NCBI RefSeq assembly: GCF_005298075.1 | Contig: NZ_SZZH01000001.1 | Location: 124,001-188,000, forward strand | Direction: 5' to 3' | DNA from: Nakamurella flava | Lineage (GTDB): Bacteria > Actinomycetota > Actinomycetes > Mycobacteriales > Nakamurellaceae | Length of the DNA: 64,000 nt | Shown here: positions 47,181-58,205 of the stretch, in pieces | How positions within the stretch are numbered: position 1 is the stretch's first letter | How the letters are laid out: the number at the start of each line of letters is the position of its first letter | Made by a program: the position numbers and the translations under genes | Notes under the pieces: model-generated | What the model saw: the letters and a program-made list of their open reading frames with translations, nothing else | Databases searched by the model: none | What the model was told of the DNA's origin: nothing

Positions 47181-47628
47181 CGGTATCTCCGCCGTTCAGT
47201 CGACCTGTGCTCGGTGTCCGAGCGAAGCTGGGCAAGCCGTCCTTGTGGTGGAGGGACGGCGTATCTGGCCTGTGGTCACGGCATCCATTTCTGAATCACT
47301 CATTCGGAGTATGAAAATTCAGGGATCGCCGCTATCGGGCCCGACAGCCAGCATGAACAGGCACAACGTCGCTGGGAAGTACACGATCCGGTGCGTATTC
47401 AAAGCATCACGGAGAGTCAGGAAATGGTGTTCCAGAATATGAGTGACGAACTGATCACGCAGAGTCTCGAAATGGACTGACGGGGCATCGGAGACTGCTG
47501 TCGTCCCCGCCGGAGGGGCCGAGGGGAGCCGGCCCGACCGGGCGCTCCAGCGGATTCGGTCCGGCGGACACCGATCGGGTATGGTTGTCGACGCCTCCCC
47601 GGGGCCTGGTCACGGGGGAAGCGATCCC
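47181..47628. other. A/T-enriched intergenic region between ssgA-like gene and tRNA-Val(CAC)
   Basis: No convincing gene is present in these 448 bp. The stretch 47280-47470 has a clearly lower G+C content than the rest of the window. It contains a possible 18-codon ORF (ATG at 47424 to TGA at 47480), preceded by GGAGAGTCAGGAA; the peptide starts MVFQNMSDELITQ. The ORF is too short to judge. The region should hold promoters for the SsgA-like gene (minus) and tRNA-Val (plus). Confidence 0.5.
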
Positions 47629-47703
47629 GGGCGATTAGCTCAGCGGGAGAGCACTTCGTTCACACCGAAGGGGTCACTGGTTCGATCCCAGTATCGCCCA
47701 CCA
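47629..47703 (+). tRNA. tRNA-Val (anticodon CAC), CCA encoded
   Basis: Acceptor GGGCGAT/ATCGCCC, D-arm TAGCTCAGCGGGAGAGC, anticodon stem CTTCG/CGAAG with loop TTCACAC (anticodon CAC), TPsiC arm GGTTCGATCCC, discriminator A followed by an encoded CCA (47701-47703). Almost identical in its arms to the tRNA-Val(GAC) at 46349, so the two probably arose by duplication and anticodon-stem change. Confidence 0.97.
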
Positions 47704-47708
47704 GCACA

Positions 47709-47750
47709 CCCCGGTCGCTGGACTCGACGAGCCCAGCGACCGGGGTTTTT
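47709..47750 (+). terminator. Intrinsic terminator of tRNA-Val(CAC)
   Basis: CCCCGGTCGCTGG (47709-47721) and CCAGCGACCGGGG (47733-47745) form a perfect 13-bp stem, followed by TTTTT (47746-47750). This is the most classical Rho-independent terminator in the window. Confidence 0.95.
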
Positions 47751-47838
47751 GCTTGCCGGGACGCAAACGGGCCGCGGTGGAGGTCTCCACCGCGGCCCGC
47801 TCTCGCACCAGCCCCTAGGGGCTGTCACTTCTTCCTGG

Positions 47839-48345
47839 CTACTCGCAACCCACGCCGTCTCCGTCACGGTCAAGGTGCGAGCCGTATCCGGGGTCGCCGA
47901 CGTGGACGGGGGCTGCTCCCGCTGCCCGTGCTTCCGAGCAGTTCTTGTAGGAGCCGCCGCCGCCTCGGGTCGGCTCCGGTTTTGCGCCCGTCGTCGGCGC
48001 CTTGGTCGTGCTGGGAATGGCCGCCAGCGGTGCCGGCGCGGGGACGGCCGGCGCCTCGGCCGCTGCGGCCGGCGCATCGACCGAGACGGTCACGGTGACG
48101 GGACTGGGGTCGGCGGTCACGGTCTGGGTGACCGGAGAAGTCACGACCGAGGTGCTGATGACCGTCGTGGTCACCGTGGCCGTCGACACGGACGTCTCGA
48201 CGACGGCGGCGGCCGGTTGGATCACCGCCTCTTCGGCGGGTTTTCCGGCATTGACCGCTCCGGCGATGAGCACCACGCCCCCGGCTGCCCCGGCCACCCA
48301 AGGCCACTTCTTCCTGCGTCCTGCTGGCGGTCGCGCCTGAGTCAC
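47839..48345 (-). CDS. Excalibur calcium-binding domain protein, membrane-anchored
   Basis: A 168-residue protein. A basic N-terminus precedes one transmembrane helix (WPWVAGAAGGVVLIAGAVNAG); a long Thr/Val/Ala-rich linker follows (about 35-125). The C-terminal 37 residues are an Excalibur domain: YKNCSEARAAGAAPV, then DRDGDGVGCE with the DxDxDG calcium-binding pattern. It is probably extracytoplasmic. The GTG start is preceded by GGGGGGAA. It is convergent with tRNA-Val(CAC) and divergent from the DinB-like gene. Confidence 0.85.
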   Translation of the reverse strand: MTQARPPAGRRKKWPWVAGAAGGVVLIAGAVNAGKPAEEAVIQPAAAVVETSVSTATVTTTVISTSVVTSPVTQTVTADPSPVTVTVSVDAPAAAAEAPAVPAPAPLAAIPSTTKAPTTGAKPEPTRGGGGSYKNCSEARAAGAAPVHVGDPGYGSHLDRDGDGVGCE

Positions 48346-48487
48346 TCGTTCCCCCCGTGTTGTGAACTGACCGCGAACGCTAAACGGACAAAGCCCGCGA
48401 AACGATCCCCCGACCGGTGCGAGCGGTGCCCTGAACGGGTGGTGACGGTCCGGGGTGGTGATCTTGTTCGGCTCCTAAGGTGATGCC

Positions 48488-48991
48488 ATGTCTGACAGCT
48501 CACCGGGGCCCTTCGCCGTTCTGACCGCTGATGCCGACATCCAGTTGACCGCGTTCGTCGAGGAGTACCGGCGCGCGATGGCAGCCGCGCTCGACGGGTT
48601 GACCGAGGAACAGGCCCGACGGCGGTTGGTGCCGTCGCGGACGACGGTCATGGGTCTGGTGAAACACGCGACGTTCCTGGAGACGGTGTGGTTCGTCGAA
48701 GCGGTGACCGGGACCCCGCGAACCACGCTGGGTCTGCCGCAGTCGGTCGACGATTCGTTCCTGGTCAGCGATGAGGACACCGTCGACTCGGTGCGATCGG
48801 CCTACGAGGCGGCGACGGCGGCGGCCCGGGCGGCGATGGTGGGGCGGAGCCTGGACGAGGTCGTGTCTGGGCATCGGGCGGGGCCGATGACGTTGCGGTG
48901 GATCCATCTGCAGGTGCTGCGGGAGTCGGCCCACCACTGCGGCCACGTCGACATCCTGCGTGAGCAGATCCTGGCCGCCGACGGGGTGTGA
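48488..48991 (+). CDS. DinB/DUF664 family protein
   Basis: A 167-residue four-helix-bundle protein of the DinB/DUF664 group. The three probable metal-binding histidines are in LVKHATFLE and in ESAHHCGHVDILRE. Relatives include thiol-dependent (bacillithiol/mycothiol) transferases and many of unknown role. The ATG at 48488 gives the family start. The 142-bp gap to the divergent Excalibur gene should hold both promoters. It is convergent with the methyltransferase gene (11-bp gap). Confidence 0.85.
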   Translation: MSDSSPGPFAVLTADADIQLTAFVEEYRRAMAAALDGLTEEQARRRLVPSRTTVMGLVKHATFLETVWFVEAVTGTPRTTLGLPQSVDDSFLVSDEDTVDSVRSAYEAATAAARAAMVGRSLDEVVSGHRAGPMTLRWIHLQVLRESAHHCGHVDILREQILAADGV

Positions 48992-49002
48992 GTGCGCGGT
49001 CG

Positions 49003-49644
49003 TCACCGGCGCAGGGGGCGATCGTCTGGTTCGAGGGTGGCCAGGACGGCGGCGTGGGGTCGTGCCCCGCGCCGCTGGATGACATGGGTCTCGGTGACGG
49101 TGAAGCCGGCGGTGGCGACCAGTTCGGCCATCGCGTCCACCGGCCAGCGGTAGGCAGTGACGACGGTGTGGTCGAAGGGCTCGACAGTGTCGCCCTCGAA
49201 GAACCCGAGGAGCAGGCGGCCCGTCGGGACGCGTAGGACGCGGCGGAACTCGGCCAGCGCAGCGGGGACCTCGTCCGGCGCACGGTGGATGAGGGAGTAC
49301 CAGGCGAGGATTCCGCCGATGGTCTGGTTCTCGGCGGGGAGTTCCTCGAGGCTCCCCAGGTGAAAGGTGCGACGGGGATAGTGCTCGCGGGCGCGGGCGA
49401 CGAACGCCGGGGTCAGGTCGACGCCCCAGACGTCCAGGCCGAGACCGGCCAGGTGGTCGGTCCACTGTCCGGGACCGCACCCGGCGTCGATGACGGGCCC
49501 GTCGACGCCGGTGGCCCAGCTGTCGACGAGCTGTCGGTCGACGGGGTGGACCGCGTCCATCGTTCCGATCAGCGCGCTGTATTCCGCGGCGCGGCGTTCG
49601 TAGGCGGCGGCCACGGGGGTGAGCGGGTCGGCGGTGTCACTCAT
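49003..49644 (-). CDS. Class I SAM-dependent methyltransferase
   Basis: A 213-residue Methyltransf_11/25-type protein. The SAM motif is VIDAGCGPGQWTDHLAGLG, with VWGVDLTPAFVARARE at strand 2 and GILAWYSLIHRAPDEVP at motif IV. The substrate is unknown. It is monocistronic, between convergent and same-strand neighbours. The ATG at 49644 starts directly before the conserved region. Confidence 0.85.
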   Translation of the reverse strand: MSDTADPLTPVAAAYERRAAEYSALIGTMDAVHPVDRQLVDSWATGVDGPVIDAGCGPGQWTDHLAGLGLDVWGVDLTPAFVARAREHYPRRTFHLGSLEELPAENQTIGGILAWYSLIHRAPDEVPAALAEFRRVLRVPTGRLLLGFFEGDTVEPFDHTVVTAYRWPVDAMAELVATAGFTVTETHVIQRRGARPHAAVLATLEPDDRPLRR

Positions 49645-49716
49645 GGGGAGGTTGTAGCGAACGACACCGACACCGCGAGCGCTCGCCGCGACACCGGGAG
49701 CGGGTGCCTGCTCGGT

Positions 49717-51198
49717 TCAGAACGGGGGCGGGTCGTCGTCATCCCGTGTTGCCGCGAGATGTGCTGTTGCGGTGCGGGTTTCGGGTGGCTCCCAGTGTCG
49801 GGTGTGTGCTCGGGTGTAGGTGCGGCCGAGTGGGGTGGTCCAGTGGTGGTCACCGTCTTCCGTGCGGTGGAGTTGGTAGCCGCCGGTGTCTTTGGCGCGG
49901 TGGTGGCGGCGGCATAGGACGGCCAGGTTGTCGGCGGAGGTGTCGCCGCCGGTGGTGTGGCCGGGGTGGAAGGGTTGGCGGTGGTCGACATCGCAGCGGT
50001 GGGCGGGTTGCCGGCAGCCCGGCATGACACAACTTCGGTCGCGGGTGAGGACGAAGTCGGTCAACGCTTTCGGTGGTGTGTAGGTGGTGCGGCCGTAGTT
50101 GAGCAGGGCTCCGCTGGTGGGGTCGCAGATCAAACGCCGCCAGGTCGCGTCGGCGGCGATGACCCGGGCCTGGGCAGGGGTGATCGGTCCGTGCCCGATG
50201 AGCTCGGCGACCTCCCCGCGGCCTGACTCCGGGTTCACCAGAGCTGATGCGGGGAGGGTGACCAGTAGGTGCGGGCGGCGCCGCTGGGTGGTCGGTAGGG
50301 GCCGGTCGGGGAGGAGGCCGCGGTCGAGGATGTCGGTGCATACGTCGACCAGGGCATCGATCCGCCGTTCTCCGATCGACCGGTCATCCCCCTCTGTCTT
50401 GCCGGCGTCGGCGGCGGCGGTCAGGCAGTCCCAGATCACGGCGACGTCCTGGGCGGTGCCGTACAGCGACAGACACGCCATCCCATCCAGGTCACTGCGC
50501 CGGGACACGGAGCGTCGGCGGCGGGCCTGTTCATGGCGGCGCTGCGCCCCGTCGGGGTCCCGGCGGATCACCGACCGGGCCACCGCGTTCCGCAACCCCG
50601 GCACCGTCGACGACCCGGCGGCCGGGAGGACGTCGGCCTCCACCTGGGCGGTGGTCTCGGCGGTCAGGTCAGCGGTGCCCCGGCAGATTACCGACGCCTT
50701 CCCCGGCGAGATCAGGCCCTGTTCCAGAGCGTTCAGAGTGGCCGGGCAACGGGCGGTCAACTCGGCCGCCTCCAGCAGATACCGGCCCGCCGTGGACTCG
50801 GCCACCCCGAGCGCCAGAGCCAGTTCCGTGGCCAGGAACTCGTCCACCCCGCCCGGGTCCTCCCCGGCCGCGGCGGACAGCTCGACCAGGTCATGAACCT
50901 GCTGCGCCGACTCGTAAGCCACCCAGCGCTGCCGGGCGATCACCGCATCCAGCAACACATTGGCCCACTCCCGCGCCGAACACCCCACCGGACGCTCCGG
51001 CCGCGACCCCAACAACGGAGACAACTCGGAGGCCGGGGCCACCGCAACAGCGGAGCGCCACTCACTCATGGTCAGTTGAGCGGGTGCCGCTGCGCCAGTC
51101 GCGCCTATGTTCCCGGGTCGGATCACGGGAGGGCTGGCCGGGTCGGCCGCGTACCACTCCGCAGTCCGCTCGCCGCTGTGCGACCCCTCGAAGTTCAT
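49717..51198 (-). CDS. DUF222/HNH endonuclease (13E12-repeat family)
   Basis: A 493-residue protein. The DUF222 domain (about 60-330) has VLLDAVIARQRWVAYESAQQVHDL and VAESTAGRYLLEAAELTARCP. The C-terminal HNH domain has DRSCVMPGCRQPAHRCDVDHRQPFHPGG-like text, read as CVMPGCRQP, CDVDHRQPFHPG and NLAVLCRRHHRAKD, with zinc-binding cysteines and the catalytic His. Such genes are the 13E12 repeats of mycobacteria, of unknown function but often LexA-controlled. Here a LexA-type box overlaps the probable promoter. The ATG at 51198 lies just after that promoter. Confidence 0.9.
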   Translation of the reverse strand: MNFEGSHSGERTAEWYAADPASPPVIRPGNIGATGAAAPAQLTMSEWRSAVAVAPASELSPLLGSRPERPVGCSAREWANVLLDAVIARQRWVAYESAQQVHDLVELSAAAGEDPGGVDEFLATELALALGVAESTAGRYLLEAAELTARCPATLNALEQGLISPGKASVICRGTADLTAETTAQVEADVLPAAGSSTVPGLRNAVARSVIRRDPDGAQRRHEQARRRRSVSRRSDLDGMACLSLYGTAQDVAVIWDCLTAAADAGKTEGDDRSIGERRIDALVDVCTDILDRGLLPDRPLPTTQRRRPHLLVTLPASALVNPESGRGEVAELIGHGPITPAQARVIAADATWRRLICDPTSGALLNYGRTTYTPPKALTDFVLTRDRSCVMPGCRQPAHRCDVDHRQPFHPGHTTGGDTSADNLAVLCRRHHRAKDTGGYQLHRTEDGDHHWTTPLGRTYTRAHTRHWEPPETRTATAHLAATRDDDDPPPF

Positions 51199-51216
51199 GT
51201 CTCATGGTAGCACAGA

Positions 51217-51232
51217 GCGAACGCATGTTCGA
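51217..51232 (-). promoter_or_regulatory. LexA-type SOS box upstream of the DUF222/HNH gene
   Basis: On the gene's strand the site reads TCGAACATGCGTTCGC, matching the actinobacterial LexA consensus TCGAAC-N4-GTTCGA in all but the last base. A possible promoter overlaps it: TCGAAC as -35, a 17-base spacer, and TACCAT (51204-51209) as -10. LexA bound here would block RNA polymerase. The site ends 19 bp before the start codon. Confidence 0.8.
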
Positions 51233-51274
51233 TACGACAAGTGTTCTATAATGGCTATTCTGAGAGCTACGACG

Positions 51275-51802
51275 TCAGCTCGCTGTCTGAGCTCCGGTGG
51301 TCGTGCCGGATGACGGGACACTCCGAGATGGTTCGTCGTCCACCGTCCCCGTCCGCCGCTCGACGCGGCGGCGGTCGGCGGCGTGTGCCACGCGCAGCGA
51401 CTCCAGCACCCGATCCATCGTCGACGGACCCGGGGTCACCACGCTGACCCAGCCATATGCGCCGTACAGCGGGTGGGGGAGAAACACGTCCGCGGCGCTG
51501 AAGTCGGTGGCCGCGGCGGCGGTCTCGGCGGGCGGGTGGCCGAGCAGTGCGGTGAAGAGCTCGGTCCCGACGTGGATGTTGACCCGCCACCGGTCGGCCG
51601 CGTTCAGCTCCGACCCGGTGTCGTCGGGGTAGTCCTTGGTCACGATGGTCGCGTACGGCTGACGATTGCGGGGGACCCGCTGGTCCGGTGCGTAGTAAAA
51701 GAAGTGGTCACCCCAGGAGATCGGCGGGTATTCGCTCCCTGGCTGTGGCGCCAACTCCAGCACGCCGTCGAACCCGCGGACCTCGGCCAGGATGCGCTCC
51801 AT
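51275..51802 (-). CDS. DUF6194 family protein
   Basis: A 175-residue cytoplasmic protein. ISWGDHFFYYAPDQ, YATIVTKDYPDDTGSEL, RWRVNIHVGTELFTALLG and PHPLYGAYGWVSVVTPG are typical of an uncharacterised actinobacterial family (DUF6194). The C-terminal 35 residues are basic then Ser/Thr-rich and probably not part of the fold. The ATG at 51802 fits the family. It starts 32 bp after the end of the iclR-type gene on the same strand. Confidence 0.75.
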   Translation of the reverse strand: MERILAEVRGFDGVLELAPQPGSEYPPISWGDHFFYYAPDQRVPRNRQPYATIVTKDYPDDTGSELNAADRWRVNIHVGTELFTALLGHPPAETAAAATDFSAADVFLPHPLYGAYGWVSVVTPGPSTMDRVLESLRVAHAADRRRVERRTGTVDDEPSRSVPSSGTTTGAQTAS

Positions 51803-51834
51803 CGACACGACGCCAGTCTGCCCCGTGGGCCTCG

Positions 51835-52623
51835 TCAGAACCAGCCCGCCGGTGCGACGCCGGACAGCGCCGTCGTGAGATCCCGGGCGGCCGAGCGCAC
51901 CCCGGCGACCACCGCTTCGTAGGACGATCGGGCCCGGTCTGCCCGCCACGTCACGCTGAACGCGGCCACCGGGTGCCCGGTGTGGTCGAAGGCGCAGGCC
52001 GCCACCGACCGCAGACCGGCGGTCACCATGCCGTCCTCCTCCGACCATCCCTGTCGTCGTTCGGATCGCAGCAGCGTCACCAGATCGGTCCGCCGGGCGG
52101 GTCCGGACGTGGTGCGCAGCACGAGCGAGGCGTCGTCGGGGAACAGGGCCCGCACCTGGGCGGGGGACAGGTGGGCCAGGATCGACCGGCCCGTCGCGGT
52201 CAACGAGGCGGGGAGGCGCACCCCGACGTCGGTGACCAGGGTGACCGGGATCCCCTCGGCCGGTTGTTCTTTCAACAGGTAGAGCGTTTCGCTGCCGTGC
52301 AGGATCCCCAGGTGCGCGGTCTCCGACAGGGTGGTCGCGAGACGTCGCACGAGGGGTCGTCCGCGGTGTTCGAGGGGACCGTGTCGCAGGTAGGCCGAAC
52401 CGATCTCGAAAGCGGCGACCCCCAGGGCGTAGGTGCGTTCCTCGGGGTAGTGCACGACGAAGCCGCGATCGATGAGCACCTGCAACAGGTGGTAGGTCGA
52501 CGACCGGGGCAGGTCCAGATCACGGACGATGGCCGATCCGGGGACCGGTCCCGGGCGCCCGGCGAGGTAGGTCAGGACGTCCAGGCTCCGGCCGACCGCC
52601 GGTGAGGTGCTGGTCTGTGCCAC
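51835..52623 (-). CDS. IclR-family regulator of the hut operon
   Basis: A 262-residue IclR-family regulator. The winged helix covers about residues 8-70 (RSLDVLTYLAGRPG, LPRSSTYHLLQVLIDRGFVV); the effector domain follows (ETAHLGILHG, LPASLTATGRSILAHL, GMVTAGLRSVAACAFD). It is divergent from hutU, with a palindrome between them, so it probably regulates the histidine-degradation operon in response to histidine or urocanate (inference). The GTG start is preceded by GGGAGG. Confidence 0.88.
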   Translation of the reverse strand: MAQTSTSPAVGRSLDVLTYLAGRPGPVPGSAIVRDLDLPRSSTYHLLQVLIDRGFVVHYPEERTYALGVAAFEIGSAYLRHGPLEHRGRPLVRRLATTLSETAHLGILHGSETLYLLKEQPAEGIPVTLVTDVGVRLPASLTATGRSILAHLSPAQVRALFPDDASLVLRTTSGPARRTDLVTLLRSERRQGWSEEDGMVTAGLRSVAACAFDHTGHPVAAFSVTWRADRARSSYEAVVAGVRSAARDLTTALSGVAPAGWF

Positions 52624-52646
52624 CGGTCCGCCTCCCCGCCGCCCCC

Positions 52647-52662
52647 GTCTCGTATCCGAGAC
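52647..52662. promoter_or_regulatory. Palindromic operator candidate between iclR-type gene and hutU
   Basis: GTCTCGTATCCGAGAC has perfect 6-bp arms (GTCTCG/CGAGAC) around TATC. IclR-family proteins typically bind palindromes of about this length, and it is only 24 bp from the regulator's start and 120 bp from hutU. It could mediate autoregulation and hut control. Confidence 0.6.
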
Positions 52663-52781
52663 AGTAACGCTGGTGCAGGCCTGTCGTCGCGGCCGGTGGT
52701 CCGGTCAACTGTGATCCATCGGCGTACCCGGCCGATGAGACCGCACACGGCGCCCACGCCCTGCCCGAGAGGTGAGTCGGC

Positions 52782-54457
<1,676 letters not shown>

Positions 54458-54461
<4 letters not shown>

Positions 54462-55687
54462 CGTTCACCGGACTCTGGGACGAGATCGCCGACGTCGGGC
54501 GGCACCCGGCTTCGGGTGGCTACCGTCGATTCGCCTGGACGGACGCCGACCTGACCCTGCGCGAGTGGTTCGTCGGCGCTGCGCAGCAGCGCGGGCTGGA
54601 CGTCGAGACCGACCGCAACGGCAACCTGTGGGCCTGGTGGTGGCCGCCGGGCTGGACCGGGGATCCGCGGAACGCCTTCGTCACCGGTTCGCACCTGGAC
54701 TCCGTGCCCGACGGCGGTGCCTTCGACGGCCCGCTCGGCGTCGTGTCCGCCTTCGCTGCGGTCGATCGGTTGCGCGCCAGCGGGTTCCGGCCGACCGTGC
54801 CGGTGGGCATCGCCGCGTTCAGCGACGAGGAGGGCGCCCGGTTCGGGGTCGCCTGCGTCGGGTCGCGGCTGTCGTCCGGCGTGCTCACCGCCGACAAGGG
54901 CCTTGCGCTGAAGGACGCCGACGGCATCACCCTGGCCGAGGCGTTGACCGCCGCCGGCCGGGACATCTCGACGGTCGGCGCCGATACGGCCCTGGCCGAC
55001 CGAGTCGGCGTCTTCGTCGAACTGCACGTCGAGCAGGGCAGGATGCTCGACCGACTGCATCATCCATTGGCGGTGGCGTCCAGCATCTGGCCGCACGGCC
55101 GCTGGCGGCTGAGCTTCACCGGCGAGGCCAACCACGCCGGCACGACCTCGATGGCCGACCGGCACGACCCGATGCTGGCCTACGCCGCCACGGTCGCCGC
55201 GGCCCGGGCGCGGGCCGTCGAGAACGGTGCGGTGGCCACGTTCGGCCGGCTCGCCGTGCAGCCCGGCGGAACCAACGCCATCGCCTCCCGCATCGACAGC
55301 TGGCTGGACGCCCGCGCGGCCGGACCCGACGCGCTCGACGCCACCACGGCGGCCATCCTCGCCGACGCCCAGTGGGCCGCCACCGCTGACGGGCTCGGGT
55401 TCGATTGGGCGGCGGAGTCGGTCACCCCGATCGTCGAGTTCCCCGACGCTCCCCGGCAACGGATGACGGACATTCTGCGCACCAACGGTTTTGGCGAGAC
55501 CCCGGTACTGGGCACGGCCGCCGGACACGACGCCGGCATCCTGTCCGCCGTCGTCCCGACCGCGATGCTTTTTGTCCGCAACCCGACGGGCATCTCCCAC
55601 TCGCCGGCCGAGTTCGCCGAGACCGCCGACTGTCTGGTCGGCGTCGACGCCCTCACCGCGCTGATCCGGGACTGGGACAGGCGATGA
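54458..55687 (+). CDS. M20-family amidohydrolase (allantoate amidohydrolase-like) in the hut operon
   Basis: A 409-residue zinc hydrolase of the hydantoinase/carbamoylase type. Metal-binding motifs: [56 protein letters not shown] and [11 protein letters not shown]. Families annotated as allantoate amidohydrolases occur in actinobacterial hut operons. No hutG (N-formylglutamate deformylase) gene is visible in the operon, so this enzyme probably removes the formyl group from the HutF product, N-formyl-L-glutamate (inference). It overlaps hutU and hutF by 4 bases each. Confidence 0.85.
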
Positions 55688-57039
55688 GCGAACAGTTCTG
55701 GTGCGAACACGCCTGGCTCGGTGGCGTCGACGTCCAGGCTGACGTGGTGGTGACCACCGTCGACGGCATGATCACCGCGGTCGAGTCGGGTACCCCTCGA
55801 CCGGCCGGATCGACCGCGCTGACCGGTCTGGTCATTCCGGGGATGGCCAACGCCCATTCGCACGCCTTCCACCGGCTGCTGCGCGCCCGCACCCAGATCG
55901 GCCGCGGGTCGTTCTGGACCTGGCGGGACCTGATGTACCGGGTCGCGGACCGGCTCACCCCGGAGCTGTACGAGCAGGTCTGTACCGCGGTGTACGCCGA
56001 GATGACCCTGGCCGGGATCACCGCGGTCGGGGAGTTCCACTACCTGCATCACGACCGCGGCGGTCGCTCCTACGCCGAGCCGAACGCCATGGGTCTGGCC
56101 GTCGCCGCAGGTGCCGCAACCGCGGGACTGCGGCTGACCCTGCTCGACACCTGTTACCTCACGGCAAGTGTCGACGGTGCTGCACTGACCGGGCCGCAGC
56201 TGCGCTTCAGCGACGGCACCGCCGACCGATGGTCGGAGCGCGCCGACCACCTGCATCGGGAACTGGCGGGGAACGATGTGGTGGTCGGTGCCGCCGTGCA
56301 CTCGGTGCGTGCGGTTCCGGCCGACCAGCTGGCGACCGTGGCCGACTGGGCCAGGCGGCACGACGCCCCGCTGCACGTGCACAGCTCCGAGCAGACCGGG
56401 GAGATCGAGCAGACCCTTGCCGTGCACGGGTGCACGCCGACGCGGCTGATGCGCGACCACGGTGTCCTCGGGCCCCGGACGACCGCCGTCCACGCGACCC
56501 ACCTGACCGACGAGGACATCGCCGATCTGGACGCCACCGACACCGGGGTCTGCTTCTGCCCGACCACCGAACGGGACCTCGGCGACGGACTCGGCCCGGC
56601 CACCGAGCTGCTGACCCACGAGCGCAGGGTGTTCAGCCTGGGCAGCGACAGCCACGCCGTCATCGACCTGCTGGAGGAAGCCCGGGCCGTCGAACTCGAC
56701 GAACGCCTCCGCCGCCGCGAGCGGGGGCTCGTTCCCGCCGCCCGGCTGCTGGGCGCGGCCACCGTCGACGGGCATCGCGCCCTGGGCCGGCCCACCGGCG
56801 GGCGGATCGCCGTGAATGCGCCGGCCGACCTGGTCGCGCTCGACCTGCGGTCGGTCCGGACCGCCGGTGGGGGACCGACCGTCGAGAACGCGGTCTTCGC
56901 GGCGGGCGCCGCGGACGTCACCGACGTGATCGTCGGCGGACGTGAGATCGTCCGGGCGCGGCGGCACCTGACCGTCCCGGACGTGACCGACCGGCTCGCG
57001 ACCCTGGCTGACCAGCTCGTGGAAGGAGACGCGCGATGA
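55684..57039 (+). CDS. hutF: Formimidoylglutamate deiminase
   Basis: A 451-residue amidohydrolase-superfamily enzyme deiminating N-formimidoyl-L-glutamate to N-formyl-L-glutamate and ammonia. Metal motifs: [32 protein letters not shown] and [27 protein letters not shown] is typical of HutF. Its presence shows that this organism uses the two-step (ammonia then formate) histidine route. It overlaps the genes on both sides by 4 bases (ATGA). Confidence 0.92.
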   Translation: MSEQFWCEHAWLGGVDVQADVVVTTVDGMITAVESGTPRPAGSTALTGLVIPGMANAHSHAFHRLLRARTQIGRGSFWTWRDLMYRVADRLTPELYEQVCTAVYAEMTLAGITAVGEFHYLHHDRGGRSYAEPNAMGLAVAAGAATAGLRLTLLDTCYLTASVDGAALTGPQLRFSDGTADRWSERADHLHRELAGNDVVVGAAVHSVRAVPADQLATVADWARRHDAPLHVHSSEQTGEIEQTLAVHGCTPTRLMRDHGVLGPRTTAVHATHLTDEDIADLDATDTGVCFCPTTERDLGDGLGPATELLTHERRVFSLGSDSHAVIDLLEEARAVELDERLRRRERGLVPAARLLGAATVDGHRALGRPTGGRIAVNAPADLVALDLRSVRTAGGGPTVENAVFAAGAADVTDVIVGGREIVRARRHLTVPDVTDRLATLADQLVEGDAR

Positions 57040-58205
57040 GCAGCCTGCTGATCGACCGGATCGGTGAACTCGTCACCAACGACCCCACGGTCGGCGACGG
57101 GTCACCGCTCGGTCTGCTGACCGACGCCGCGGTCGTCGTCGACGGCGCCGAGATCGCCTGGGTCGGCCCGGCCGCTCACGCTCCGGCTGCCGATCGCAGA
57201 CTGGACGCCGAGGGGGCGGCGGTGCTGCCCGGGTTCGTGGACAGCCACGCCCACCCGGTCTTCGCCGGCGACCGGGCGGCCGAATTCAGCGCCCGGATGC
57301 AGGGCAAGCCCTACGGGGCCGGCGGCATCGCCACCACTGTCGGCGCCACCCGGACCGCCACCGACGCCCAGCTCGCGGCGACGACCCGCCGGATCGCCGG
57401 CGAGCTGCTGGCCGGCGGGGTCACGACCTTCGAGGCCAAGAGCGGCTACGGGCTGACCGTCGCCGACGAGCGACGGTCTTTGCGGATCGCCGGCGAGTTC
57501 ACCGGCGAGACCACCTATCTCGGTGCCCATGTCGTGCCGGCCGAGTACCGGGAGCGGCGGGCCGACTACATCGACCTGGTCACCGGCGAGATGCTCGCCG
57601 CCTGCGCCCCCCACGCGAAATGGGTGGACGTGTTCTGCGACCGCGGCGCCTTCGACGTCGACGAGGCCCGCACCGTGCTGACCGCCGGGATGGCCGCCGG
57701 CCTGCGGCCGCGGCTGCACTCCGGGCAGCTGGGCTTCGGCGACGGCATCCGGCTGGCCGTCGAACTCGACGCCGCCTCGGTCGACCACTGCACCTACGTC
57801 TCCGGCGCCGACCTCGACGCCCTGGCCGGCGGCAACACCGTCGCGACCCTGCTGCCGGGGGTTGAGTTCTCCACCCGCACCCCGTGGTCCGACGGACGCC
57901 GGCTGCTCGACGCCGGGGTGACCGTGGCGCTGGCCACCGACTGCAACCCGGGCAGCTCCTACACCTCGAGCATGGCGTTCTGCATCGCCCTGGCCGTCCG
58001 CGACCAGGGCCTCAGCCCGGCCGAGGCCGTCTGGGCGGCGACCGCCGGCGGTGCCGCCGCCCTGCGTCGCGACGATGTCGGCGTCGTCCGGCCCGGTCGG
58101 CGCGCCGACCTGACGGTCCTGGCCGCGCCGTCCCACCTCCACCTCGCCTACCGACCCGGCGTCCCCCTGGTGCGCTCGGTCCTCAAGAACGGAGTCGTCC
58201 AGTGA
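57036..58205 (+). CDS. hutI: Imidazolonepropionase
   Basis: A 389-residue amidohydrolase converting 4-imidazolone-5-propanoate to N-formimidoylglutamate. Motifs: [45 protein letters not shown] and [17 protein letters not shown]. All expected metal and substrate residues are visible. Both ends overlap neighbouring genes by 4 bases. Although it is the second reaction of the pathway product order, it is encoded fourth in the operon. Confidence 0.95.
   Translation: MSSLLIDRIGELVTNDPTVGDGSPLGLLTDAAVVVDGAEIAWVGPAAHAPAADRRLDAEGAAVLPGFVDSHAHPVFAGDRAAEFSARMQGKPYGAGGIATTVGATRTATDAQLAATTRRIAGELLAGGVTTFEAKSGYGLTVADERRSLRIAGEFTGETTYLGAHVVPAEYRERRADYIDLVTGEMLAACAPHAKWVDVFCDRGAFDVDEARTVLTAGMAAGLRPRLHSGQLGFGDGIRLAVELDAASVDHCTYVSGADLDALAGGNTVATLLPGVEFSTRTPWSDGRRLLDAGVTVALATDCNPGSSYTSSMAFCIALAVRDQGLSPAEAVWAATAGGAAALRRDDVGVVRPGRRADLTVLAAPSHLHLAYRPGVPLVRSVLKNGVVQ

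Noticed and set aside
47119-47442. Open frame of about 107 codons upstream of the tRNA-Val gene
   Set aside because: It partly overlaps the SsgA-like gene in antisense, has no ribosome-binding site and gives a composition without any recognisable fold.
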